From assembly GCF_900143215.1 (NCBI RefSeq), contig NZ_FRDM01000037.1, positions 1 to 34,805 of the forward strand: a stretch of DNA of 34,805 nucleotides. Direction: 5' to 3'. This DNA is from Geodermatophilus obscurus (GTDB lineage: Bacteria > Actinomycetota > Actinomycetes > Mycobacteriales > Geodermatophilaceae). Positions within the stretch are counted from its first letter, which is position 1; each line of letters begins with the position of its first letter. The notes under the pieces are model-generated. The model was not told the DNA's origin, made no database searches, and saw only the letters and a program-made list of their open reading frames with translations. The translations under genes were made by a program, and so were the position numbers. This document shows positions 8,460-15,877 of this stretch, piece after piece.

Positions 8460-9892
8460 GGGGACTCCTCAGTTGTCGCCTGCTGGAACCGGGCTCCGCG
8501 GGGCACGTTCCCCGCACCCGGTCGAAACGCCGCCTCTGGCGGTCCGCTTGCGATTTCCGACAGTCGGCCCAGGCCTTCCGGGCGCCCGGCGGAGACGCCG
8601 TTCGCGCCAGGGCCGTCGCGCACGTCCGGCTCGCTCGCCCGTGCCACGGGGATGCGACCGTCCGCCGGACCGACCGGCTCGGAGTCCTCGACCGCGGCAT
8701 CGCCGCTCGGCGCCGGACCGGCCTCAGGCAGTCGACCGGCCAGCCAGGCCAGTGGCACAGCGAGCGCGCACAGCCCCGCCCCGGCCACCACGGGAGCCGA
8801 AGCTCCGTAACCGGTCAGCGCCCAGCCGCCGACCAGCGACCCGGTGGCGATCCCGATGTTGATCGCGGACGCGGGCAGCGTGGCGGCCAGTGCGCGCCCC
8901 TCGCCGGCCAGGTCGAGCACGCGGTGCTGCACCGAGGGGACGAGGCCGAACCCGATCAGCCCCCACGCCAGCAGCGCGAGGACGACGAGTGCAGGGACGC
9001 TGCCGACGACGTAGAGCGAGGCCAGGACCACGACGAGCAGCACGCTGCCGGCCAGGATCGTCCGGCTCGCCGCGCGATCGGCGAACCGGCCCCCACCGAG
9101 CACACCGACCGCGGTGGCCACACCGTAGGCGAGCAGGAACACGCCCACCACGGCGCCGGAGACGCCGCTGCGGGCCGCGAGGAACGGCGTGAGGTAGGTG
9201 AGCGCGGCGTACTGGCCGGCGAACAGCAGCAGCCCGAAGCAGAGGACCAGGAGGACCCGAGGCGCGAGCGCGTGCCGGAGCTGCGCGCGGGCCGGGGCGG
9301 CGGAGGCCGCGACGGGTGGAACCGAGTCGGCCAGCACACCGAGCGCGAGTACGCCGAGCCCGGCAGTGACCAGGAACGTCTCCCGCCAGCCCAAGACCTG
9401 ACCGACCAGGGTGCCCTGCGGCACGCCGACGGCCGCGGCGACGGCGATCCCGCCGAGCACGACCGCGATGGCGCGTCCCGCTCGCTCGGCGGGCACGATC
9501 GACGTCGCCACGGTGAGCGCCACCCCCACGATCAGGCCGTGCAGCGCGCCGAGGAGCACCCGGGCGACCAGCACCGCGGCGAAACCGGGCAGCGCAGCGG
9601 CGAGGACGGTGGCGGCGAGGTAGGTCACCGTCGCGGTGAGCAGCAGCGCGCGTGGCGGGATCCGGATGGTCACGGCCGCGAGCAGCGGCCCGCCGACGGC
9701 CAACCCGATGGCATAGCTGGTCACGAGGGTCCCCGCTGCGGCGACCGACACCTGCAGGTCAGCCGCCACCACGTCGATCACACCGACGACCACGAGTTCG
9801 GCGGTGCCCATCACGAACGCGACGAGGAACAGCCCGGCGAGGACGAGCCGGGTGCGAGGAAGCACTGTCGGCACTGCAGCGGTCGAGATCAC
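8432..9892 (-). CDS. MFS exporter, DHA1 type
   Basis: A 486-residue transporter of the drug:H+ antiporter-1 group, related to AraJ, Cml and other chloramphenicol- or arabinose-type exporters. Twelve hydrophobic segments can be drawn between about residues 15 and 395. The N-terminal TM1 motif FVMGTAELVVVGVIDVVAAD is characteristic, as is the GVPQGTLVGQVLGWRETF stretch (motif C, TM5). The last ~90 residues, after WLAGRLPEA, are a hydrophilic, low-complexity tail longer than usual. The start is GTG 9892 with Shine-Dalgarno gggaggag. It is divergent from the TetR gene across a region with three operator copies, so the TetR protein very likely represses it. Its substrate is unknown. Confidence 0.92.
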   Translation of the reverse strand: MISTAAVPTVLPRTRLVLAGLFLVAFVMGTAELVVVGVIDVVAADLQVSVAAAGTLVTSYAIGLAVGGPLLAAVTIRIPPRALLLTATVTYLAATVLAAALPGFAAVLVARVLLGALHGLIVGVALTVATSIVPAERAGRAIAVVLGGIAVAAAVGVPQGTLVGQVLGWRETFLVTAGLGVLALGVLADSVPPVAASAAPARAQLRHALAPRVLLVLCFGLLLFAGQYAALTYLTPFLAARSGVSGAVVGVFLLAYGVATAVGVLGGGRFADRAASRTILAGSVLLVVVLASLYVVGSVPALVVLALLAWGLIGFGLVPSVQHRVLDLAGEGRALAATLPASAINIGIATGSLVGGWALTGYGASAPVVAGAGLCALAVPLAWLAGRLPEAGPAPSGDAAVEDSEPVGPADGRIPVARASEPDVRDGPGANGVSAGRPEGLGRLSEIASGPPEAAFRPGAGNVPRGARFQQATTEESPWSICPGRP

Positions 9893-9911
9893 GGTGATCT
9901 CCTCCCGACAG

Positions 9912-9941
9912 GGACCGAACGGTCCGGGACCGATCGGTCCC
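9912..9941. promoter_or_regulatory. two adjacent TetR operators upstream of the MFS gene
   Basis: Positions 9926-9941 (gggaccgatcggtccc) form a perfect 16-base palindrome. Positions 9912-9925 (ggaccgaacggtcc) are the same sequence with one central change. Both sit 20-50 bases upstream of the MFS GTG, where a bound repressor would block transcription of the exporter. Confidence 0.75.
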
Positions 9942-9978
9942 TACACTGAGGGAGGTCGGGGGTCTACGTCAATGAGAT

Positions 9979-9992
9979 GGACCGATCGGTCC
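9979..9992. promoter_or_regulatory. third TetR operator, upstream of tetR
   Basis: ggaccgatcggtcc is a perfect palindrome identical to the core of the site at 9926-9941. It lies directly upstream of a TATATT sequence (9995-10000) that could be the -10 box of the TetR gene, 18 bases before its ATG. This position fits autorepression. Confidence 0.72.
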
Positions 9993-10017
9993 GTTATATT
10001 TCTCGCGGGAGGTCTCC

Positions 10018-10605
10018 ATGGCACGTCGACCGGCACCGGACACCCGCGAACGCATCCTCGATGCCGCGGACCGGTTGTTCTACGCCCACGGCGTGAACGC
10101 GATCGGCGTGCAGCAGATCGTGGACGAGTGCGGCCTCGGCAAGAGCCTGCTCTACCGCGAGTTCGGCGGGAAGGACGAGCTGGTCGCGGCCTACCTCGAC
10201 CGCCGGCGCGGTCTGTGGGACCGGCTTCTCGAGCAGGAACTGACGCCGCTGGCCGGTGACCCCGCCGGGCAGCTGGTGGCACTGGCTCGGATCGCCGCCG
10301 AGCAGACTGCCTCCCCCGAGTACCGCGGGTGCCCCTACCGGATCTGTGACGCCGAGCTGGCCGACCGTGGGCATCCCGCGGTCGCGGTGACGGCCGACTA
10401 TCTGAGCAGCGTGCGCGATCTGGTGCGGCAACTCGCCGGCCAGGCCGGCGCCGCGGACCCGGACACCCTCGGCGAGCGGGTCTGGCTGATCATCGAGGGT
10501 CTCTATGCCAGCGCGGCGCACCCTGGCGGTGAACGCGCGGCCGAGGTGGCTGTGGCGCTCGTGCAGGAACTCGTCGACAGGGCGGTGCGGGCCGAGGTCC
10601 GCTGA
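10018..10605 (+). CDS. TetR/AcrR-family repressor
   Basis: A 195-residue regulator. The N-terminal helix-turn-helix spans about residues 8-55: RERILDAADRLFYAHGVNAI, then GVQQIVDECGLGKSLLYREF and GGKDELVAAYL. The remaining helices form the ligand-binding domain, with a CPYRICDAELADRGHP stretch typical of the subfamily near residue 100. A Shine-Dalgarno (gcgggagg) precedes ATG 10018. It is divergent from the MFS exporter and the shared intergenic region holds three copies of a palindrome, so it most likely represses both the exporter and itself, and lets go when it binds a substrate of the pump. Confidence 0.93.
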   Translation: MARRPAPDTRERILDAADRLFYAHGVNAIGVQQIVDECGLGKSLLYREFGGKDELVAAYLDRRRGLWDRLLEQELTPLAGDPAGQLVALARIAAEQTASPEYRGCPYRICDAELADRGHPAVAVTADYLSSVRDLVRQLAGQAGAADPDTLGERVWLIIEGLYASAAHPGGERAAEVAVALVQELVDRAVRAEVR

Positions 10606-10694
10606 CTGCCACAGGACGTCACGGACCCGGATCAGGCCCGGATGCCGTGCCGAGCGATTCGACGAGCGAGGTCTGCAGCCGAATGCGTGGGTCG

Positions 10695-10793
10695 CTACAG
10701 GATCTGGTGGACCCGGTACGCAACGCCGCCGTCCACGAGGTAGCCGTAGCCGGTACAGATGATGTCGTCGAGCCAGGCGTACGGCTCCGATCG
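10695..10793 (-). pseudogene. C-terminal fragment of a DUF3237 protein
   Basis: On the minus strand the last 30 or so codons before TAG 10695 read EPYAWLDDIICTGYGYLVDG then GVAYRVHQIL. This matches the end of DUF3237 proteins, which finish with a YAWLN-x-hydrophobic-VGTG strand and a G-V-x-Y-x-V-Y strand. Nothing upstream resembles the rest of the ~150-residue domain; the frame runs into the CGNR gene. It appears to be the 3' stub of a deleted gene and is no longer expressed as a DUF3237 protein. Confidence 0.5.
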
Positions 10794-10836
10794 GGGCCGA
10801 AGCGGTCCGCGCAGCCGTCGCCGCTGCTCCCCGACG

Positions 10837-11412
10837 TCACGAGCGCGACCGGTGCGCCCTGACCTTCGCCCGGTTGCCGCACGTCTCCATCGAGCACCAG
10901 CGGCGCTGGCCCGGCCGGCTGGTGTCGAGCAGGAGCAGGCCGCAGTTCTCGGCGGCGCAGACGCGGATCCGGCGGGCGAGCGCACTGCTGAACAGGTCGA
11001 CCGCGTCGCGGGCAACGCTGGACAGCGCGGCGGCGGTGGTCGGCGCGACGATGGTGGTGCCGCCGTCCGGGCGCAGCGCTGGTACGAGCGGAGGGACGGC
11101 CGCCGCTGCGTTCACGGTCGCGATGTCATCGGGGTGCGGCGGGTCGATCGGGATGGGTGCGGAGCCTTCGGCGAGGCCGTAGGCGATGCGGGTGAGGGCG
11201 GTGCGCAGCGGCCGCATCGCCGCCAGATCGGCCTCGGTCGCAGGCAGAGGAGGCAGCCCGAGGATCACGCCCAACAGGCGACCGAGATCGTCCGGGTCGT
11301 CGACGATCTCGAACCGCGCCAGCGCGCCCTCGCCACCCGTGTGCACCAGGTCGAGGCAGGAGCGGCCGGTGCGGAAGCGACGACGGAGATCGGCCGGTGA
11401 CCCTGGTTGCAC
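10837..11412 (-). CDS. CGNR zinc-finger protein
   Basis: A 191-residue protein of the actinobacterial CGNR family, putative stress-responsive DNA-binding regulators. The N-terminal ABATE-type domain covers residues ~10-140 (CLDLVHTGGEG is the usual opening). The C-terminal zinc finger is complete: C-x4-C (VCAAENCGLLLLDTS) and C-x4-CGNR (WCSMETCGNRAKVRAHR), with basic residues after it. The start is GTG 11412 with no Shine-Dalgarno. A TATACT box ends 7 bases before it, so the message is probably leaderless. Divergent from a Rid-family gene at a distance of 30 bases, so it may autoregulate and control that gene. Confidence 0.88.
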   Translation of the reverse strand: MQPGSPADLRRRFRTGRSCLDLVHTGGEGALARFEIVDDPDDLGRLLGVILGLPPLPATEADLAAMRPLRTALTRIAYGLAEGSAPIPIDPPHPDDIATVNAAAAVPPLVPALRPDGGTTIVAPTTAAALSSVARDAVDLFSSALARRIRVCAAENCGLLLLDTSRPGQRRWCSMETCGNRAKVRAHRSRS

Positions 11413-11442
11413 CTAACCAGTATAACCGGTTACCGTCTCGCC
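11413..11442. promoter_or_regulatory. 30-base divergent promoter with palindrome between CGNR and Rid genes
   Basis: Reading the minus strand, TATACT (11424-11419) ends 7 bases before the CGNR GTG. Reading the plus strand, TATAAC (11421-11426) ends 16 bases before the Rid ATG. The two -10-like boxes overlap. A 10-base palindrome, taaccggtta, covers about 11423-11432. Neither gene has a Shine-Dalgarno, so both are likely translated from leaderless or nearly leaderless messages. Confidence 0.55.
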
Positions 11443-11844
11443 ATGACCGCGGTCAGGCACATCAACCCCCCAGAGCTGCACTCCAGCCCCGCCTTCAGTC
11501 AGGTCGTCCGCGTGCCGGCCGGTGCCGACACGATCTACGTCGGCGGCCAGAACGGCGTCGCACCGGACGGCACGGTGGTGGGCGCCGGCATGGCCGAGCA
11601 GAGCCGGCAGGCCTTGGCCAACCTGCGCACGTGCCTCGAGGCAGCAGGCGCCGCCGTGACGGACGTCGTGAAGTGGACGATCTTCTACGTGGAGGGCGCC
11701 GAGGTCCTCGCGGGCCTTTCGGCCTTCGGCGAGTTCTGGCCGCGCGACGCCGCCCCGCCCGCGATCACGGTGGTCGAGGTGTCGGACGTCGGACCGCCCG
11801 GCGCGCTGCTCGAGATCGAGGCGGTGGCCGCAGTCCGCAGCTGA
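11443..11844 (+). CDS. Rid (YjgF/YER057c/UK114) family protein
   Basis: A 133-residue protein of the Rid fold (trimeric chorismate-mutase-like). Typical segments are present: YVGGQNGVAPDGTVVG, EQSRQALANLRTCLEAAGA, DVVKWTIFYVEG and the C-terminal LLEIEAVAAV strand. The arginine that binds imine substrates in RidA (the R of P-A-R in the E. coli protein) appears to be replaced here: the region reads APPAITVVEV. It is therefore more likely a non-RidA subfamily member without classic enamine deaminase activity. ATG 11443 is chosen because the family N-terminus begins there. Divergent from the CGNR gene. Confidence 0.88.
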   Translation: MTAVRHINPPELHSSPAFSQVVRVPAGADTIYVGGQNGVAPDGTVVGAGMAEQSRQALANLRTCLEAAGAAVTDVVKWTIFYVEGAEVLAGLSAFGEFWPRDAAPPAITVVEVSDVGPPGALLEIEAVAAVRS

Positions 11845-11888
11845 TCCAGAGCCACGGAGGACGGTCGGAGCGGAAGGGGGCACAACGC

Positions 11889-12428
11889 ATGCGGTACGTG
11901 GCGCTTCTGCGCGGCATCAACGTCGGCGGCAGGAACAAGGTACCGATGGCGCGCCTGAGAGAGGTCTTCCAGGAGGTCGGCCACACCGACGTCCGCACCT
12001 ACATCAACAGCGGCAACGTCGTGTTCGAGTCGCCGCGTCGGCACGCGGGTGTCCTCTCCCAGGACCTCGAGGCGGCATTCGAGACCGAGTTCGGGTTCCC
12101 CGCGCGGGTGCTGGTGCTCCCGGGATCGACGGTCAAGCAGATCGCCGCCGCACTGCCCGGCGACTGGGCGCGGAACGAACGATCATCGTGCAACGTCTTG
12201 TACCTGTTGCCCGAGCGAGCGTCCCCGAAGGCGCTGGAGGAGTTCCGCTTCGATCCCGAGTACGAAGACGCCCGGTATTGCGCTGGAGCGATCCTGTCGC
12301 GAGTCGATCGCGCCCACATCGGTCGCAGCGCGGTGCACAAGCTGATCGGCACCGAGCTCTACTCCCACGTGACCATCCGGAACTGCAACGCCGCCCGCAA
12401 GCTCGCAACCATGGTCGACGCCGTCTGA
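11889..12428 (+). CDS. DUF1697 protein
   Basis: A 179-residue DUF1697 family protein. The signature N-terminus MRYVALLRGINVGGRNKVPM and the segments TYINSGNVVFES and LATMVDAV are diagnostic. A Shine-Dalgarno-like ggaaggggg lies 8 bases before ATG 11889. These proteins are widespread in bacteria and have no established biochemical role. It follows the Rid gene by 44 bases on the same strand and could be co-transcribed, then meets the convergent mscL gene. Confidence 0.92.
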   Translation: MRYVALLRGINVGGRNKVPMARLREVFQEVGHTDVRTYINSGNVVFESPRRHAGVLSQDLEAAFETEFGFPARVLVLPGSTVKQIAAALPGDWARNERSSCNVLYLLPERASPKALEEFRFDPEYEDARYCAGAILSRVDRAHIGRSAVHKLIGTELYSHVTIRNCNAARKLATMVDAV

Positions 12429-12526
12429 AGCAAGGCGTGGCCGGCGGACGAGCAAGACGGCGGAGGTCGCGGGTGGACGAACGCGAGGCACCTGGCTCGT
12501 GGTGAGGCCGCCTCCCCGCAGCTCCC

Positions 12527-12601
12527 CGGGCTCGACACCTCCGACGCTCACCGGGGCGGAGCGGCCCACGTGGGGAGACGGCTCGCCCCCTCTCGAGCCC
12601 G
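12527..12601. terminator. possible bidirectional terminator between DUF1697 and mscL
   Basis: A 9-base inverted repeat (cgggctcga at 12527-12535, tcgagcccg at 12593-12601) lies between two convergent genes. The loop is long (57 bases) and there is no T-run, so the call rests on position and symmetry. Confidence 0.3.
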
Positions 12602-12611
12602 GTGGGCGGGG

Positions 12612-13022
12612 TCAGCGGACGATCGGATCGATGTCCCGGGTGCAGAACATGCACACCGAGGCGTCCACCGGGATGAAGCTCTTGCAGTGGTCGCACTCCC
12701 TGTTGCCCTGCGCGCCGGCGGTCTCGCGGCCGGTGGCACGCCGGATGGCCTGCACCAGGAACATGATCGTGACCGCCAGGAGCAGGAACGAGACCAAGGC
12801 GGTCAGGAAGGACCCGTAGCGGATCTCCGCGCCGTTGGCCGTCAGTACGAGGGCGTCGAAGTCGGGCTGGCCGAAGATCGCTGCCACGAGCGGCAGGATG
12901 ACGTCACCGACCAGTGACTCGACGACCGTTGCGAAGGCCACCCCGATCGCCAGGCCGACGGCCAGGTCGACGAGACTGCCGGAGAAGGCGAAGTTCCGGA
13001 AGTTGCGGAGCAGGGTGCGCAC
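12612..13022 (-). CDS. mscL: large-conductance mechanosensitive channel with C-terminal zinc ribbon
   Basis: A 136-residue membrane channel that opens under membrane tension and releases solutes on osmotic downshock. The first helix FSGSLVDLAVGLAIGVAFAT and the stretch VGDVILPLVAAIFG are standard MscL TM1. TM2 is at about residues 70-92. In place of the usual charged coil the C-terminus carries a C-x2-C...C-x2-C zinc ribbon (ECDHCKSFIPVDASVCMFC), a form I would expect in actinobacteria. The start is GTG 13022 with a good Shine-Dalgarno (aaggagg). Likely monocistronic. Confidence 0.92.
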   Translation of the reverse strand: MRTLLRNFRNFAFSGSLVDLAVGLAIGVAFATVVESLVGDVILPLVAAIFGQPDFDALVLTANGAEIRYGSFLTALVSFLLLAVTIMFLVQAIRRATGRETAGAQGNRECDHCKSFIPVDASVCMFCTRDIDPIVR

Positions 13023-13150
13023 GGGCCCTCCTTGCGGTTCGGCGCGAAGCGTAGAACCGGCCGGGCGTCGCGTCGCCGACCGGTGTCTCGGGAGCCGGCG
13101 GTGGACGGCTTCCACGGCGCGGTGCCCACGTCCCCCCGGGCCCCCGGACC

Positions 13151-13186
13151 GGAGCCCCCCGCGGTCGGGCGACCGCGAGGGGCTCC
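13151..13186. terminator. strong GC hairpin downstream of the SNF2 helicase gene
   Basis: ggagcccc and cgcggtcg pair with cgaccgcg and ggggctcc, giving 16 paired bases with one mismatched position and a 2-base loop. It lies 38 bases past the helicase stop codon on its strand. There is no clear T-run, as is common in actinobacterial terminators. Confidence 0.65.
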
Positions 13187-13223
13187 GTCGCTGCTCGACT
13201 CGTCCCTGCTCAGCGCACGTCGG

Positions 13224-15368
13224 TCAGGCCGCGCCTGACTGCGGCACGGCCGACAGCGCCTCGGTCAACAGCGTGACCAGTGCCTCGAGCTGCACGTCGG
13301 CCGACGACGGGACCTCCTCGTCCGACCCGTCGAGCGCCCGGGCGGCGAGCCCCGCCTTGCTGTCGATCAGCTCCGCGATCCGGGCGTCGATGGTCTGCGC
13401 AGCGATGATGCGCCACGCGGTGACGGGCTCGGTCTGACCGATGCGATGGCTGCGGTCGATGGCCTGGGTCTGCTCCGCATCGGTCCAGGACAGCTCGGCG
13501 AGCACGATGTTCGAGGCGACCTGCAGGTTCAGGCCCACGCCGGCCGCGGTCAACGAGCAGACCGCGACGGCGACCTCCGGGTCGTCGACGAAGGCGTCGA
13601 TGTTCCGCTGCCGCGACGCGGGCGACTGGTTGCCACGGATCGACGAGAACCGGACCCCCTGCCGGGCGAAGGTGTCCTCGGCGGCGTCCATCACGTCGAC
13701 GTGCTTGGCGAAGAAGACGACCTTGCCGGCGCTGCGGGCCAGCTGCGCCGCGTAGTCCGCGGCGAGGCCGGCCTTCGCCTGGCCGATACGCCGCACCATG
13801 CTGAACACGTTCTCGCCGGCCTGCGCGGTGGTCGCGTCCTTGAGCTCCCACCGCGCCACCCGACGCACGAGGTCGTGGTCGATGCCCCCGACCACGGCGG
13901 CGGCCGAGCGGTTCGCGAGCGCGGTCTCGTACCGCGCCACCATCCGGCGGGCGAGCTCCCGCTCGGCCGCCCGGATCGACCGGCCGGCCGGCCCGTCCAG
14001 CTCGACGGGGAGATCGGCGATGCGGCGGGCGGGGATGTCGGCGGCCACGTCGACCTTGCGCCGGCGGACGATCCCGAGGTCGATCACGCGCCGGCGGGCG
14101 ACGGCGTAGAAGCCGGGGTCGGCGGGCGTCAGGCCGGTGTCCTCGAGCGCGTCCATCAGCTCGCCGAGCGGCTTGGTGTCGTCGATCCAACCGAGGAACT
14201 GCCAGATGGCACGGAAGTCCTCGATGTCGTTGATCAGCGGGGTGCCGGTGAGGGCCATCAGCAGGGGCCGCGGGGTGCGGGACCGGATGCGGTCCGAGAG
14301 CTCCAGCACGTGCTGCGAGCGCTGGGACGTCCTGTTCTTGATGAAGTGGGCCTCGTCGAGGACCATCCCGCGGAAGCCCAGGTCGCCGAGCCAACCCACG
14401 TGGCGGTCGAGCACCTCGTAGTTGACGACGATGATGTCGGCGAAGCCGTCGATCGTGTCGCCGTCGCCCTGGACCACGGTTACCGCGCGGTGGGGGGTCC
14501 AGCGGCCGGCCTCCCGGGCCCAGTTGGTCTTGACGACGTTCGGCACGACCACGAGCAGCGGGTAGGCGTTCGCCGCGTCCGCGGCGAGCAGCGCCTGGGC
14601 CGTCTTGCCCAGACCCGGCTCGTCAGCGAGGAGGAAGCTCCGGTGACCGGCCGCGGCCGCGGCGACGAGCTGGGCCTGGTGCGGCATCAGCGCCAGACCC
14701 TCCACCGCGCCCCGCGACGACGGCGCGGGGAGGCGCATGCACGCCGAGTCGCCGCCACCGGCGCGCTCGAAGGAGCTGAGGAGCGGGCCGATCAGCTCCC
14801 AGCCGGCCAGGCGGCCCGGACGGGCGGTCCGCTCCCGAGCAGCGGAGAAGTCGGGTGCGAGGAAGGGGTTGGCCATCTGCCGGGAGAGCACCGACTGCGG
14901 CACGACGCGGCGCTCAGGAGTCGCGGGCGCAGCCGGGGTCTCCGTCGGCGGGGCCTCCTCGGGCGCCGGCTCGACGCCGGCGGCCCGCAGCATGTCCCGC
15001 TTGAGCGCCCGGGCCGCATCGGAGGCGACGGCGTCCTCGGCGAGCAGCGCCAGCAACCCAGCGTCTCGCACAGCGGTCGTCGCGAGGATGGTCGCGATGC
15101 CGTCCAGTCGCTTGAGCTGCTCGGCCCGACGACTGTCGCTGCCGGACGCCTCGGCCTGGACGCGGGCGCGCTCCTCGCGCAGCAGCAGGGCGACGGCCTG
15201 GAACTGGGTGCGCACGGCAGGCGTCACACGGCCGCGCTGGGTGGCCGCCTCGACCTCACGGACGGCTCGAGCGAGCACCACGACGACGTCGCCACGGGGG
15301 CGGACCCGTCGCTGGTTCCGCGGGGCGGTCCGGCGAACGCGCGCCTTGCGCGGGCCTGGTCGTGCCAC
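13224..15368 (-). CDS. SNF2-family DEAD/DEAH helicase
   Basis: A 714-residue SWI2/SNF2-type ATPase that would move along or remodel protein-DNA complexes. The first ~210 residues are a charged, partly coiled N-terminal region with no known domain. Walker A DEPGLGKT at about 249-256, DEAH at 338-341 (VLDEAHFIKN), motif III LTGTPLIND and the C-terminal motifs VVFFAKHVDVMDAAE and AIDRSHRIGQTEPVTAWRI are intact. I chose GTG 15368, which follows a perfect gaggagga; the frame is open further up to 15413 without a better site. The last ~40 residues (GLAAR...DVQLEALV...) also occur in the 56-residue ORF at 5832-6002. Stand-alone; not next to a methylase or nuclease. Confidence 0.9.
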   Translation of the reverse strand: MARPGPRKARVRRTAPRNQRRVRPRGDVVVVLARAVREVEAATQRGRVTPAVRTQFQAVALLLREERARVQAEASGSDSRRAEQLKRLDGIATILATTAVRDAGLLALLAEDAVASDAARALKRDMLRAAGVEPAPEEAPPTETPAAPATPERRVVPQSVLSRQMANPFLAPDFSAARERTARPGRLAGWELIGPLLSSFERAGGGDSACMRLPAPSSRGAVEGLALMPHQAQLVAAAAAGHRSFLLADEPGLGKTAQALLAADAANAYPLLVVVPNVVKTNWAREAGRWTPHRAVTVVQGDGDTIDGFADIIVVNYEVLDRHVGWLGDLGFRGMVLDEAHFIKNRTSQRSQHVLELSDRIRSRTPRPLLMALTGTPLINDIEDFRAIWQFLGWIDDTKPLGELMDALEDTGLTPADPGFYAVARRRVIDLGIVRRRKVDVAADIPARRIADLPVELDGPAGRSIRAAERELARRMVARYETALANRSAAAVVGGIDHDLVRRVARWELKDATTAQAGENVFSMVRRIGQAKAGLAADYAAQLARSAGKVVFFAKHVDVMDAAEDTFARQGVRFSSIRGNQSPASRQRNIDAFVDDPEVAVAVCSLTAAGVGLNLQVASNIVLAELSWTDAEQTQAIDRSHRIGQTEPVTAWRIIAAQTIDARIAELIDSKAGLAARALDGSDEEVPSSADVQLEALVTLLTEALSAVPQSGAA

Positions 15369-15877
15369 GAACTCCTCCTCTGGAATGCCGGCCTCGGTGG
15401 CCGCGGGCAGCATGCCGCACGGTCCCGCGGACGGGGCGCACCGTGCCCCGGGGCGAGGGCCTGGTCCTCCGCACGCCCAGCCGACCTGCGGATCTCCAAC
15501 GATCGGCGCCGCCGGCCTCAGCGGGCTCAGGGGGACCTGGAGCCGCCGGGGTTGGGCAGGTGATCACGGACCGAGGAAGTCGACGCCGGACGACCGGCCT
15601 CGGTCTCGTCGTCGGTACCTCGCTCATGTCAACGCGTGCGAGGGCGCAGGATTCCCGGCCGGTCGTCCGCTTGAGTGAAGACGGCCGGAACCGGTGAGGG
15701 CAACGACGGCTGGGGCGCTCGAGAAGGGGCGAGCAGATCGGCGAGCAGCGAGCGCGCAGCCGTGTGCGCGCGGAGCGAGTCGCCCCTCGGACGAGGCGAT
15801 GGGAAGCCGACCGTGGATGCGACGACCACGGCCGTCACCCCGTCCTCGCATCGTGGCCACCAGGAGATGGGCGGGTC
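15369..15877. other. intergenic region without a supported gene
   Basis: About 500 bases between the helicase start and the end of the FGE gene. Several short open frames exist on both strands but none has a family resemblance, a ribosome site and a convincing start together. It probably holds the helicase promoter and the 3' end of the sulfatase-FGE transcript. Confidence 0.5.

Noticed and set aside
13224..15368. SNF2 helicase as part of a DISARM-like or other defence island
   Set aside because: No methyltransferase, PLD nuclease or DUF1998 gene lies nearby; neighbours are mscL and a sulfatase operon.
13446..15563. 705-codon open frame antisense to the SNF2 helicase
   Set aside because: Shadow frame; the helicase has all its motifs on the minus strand.
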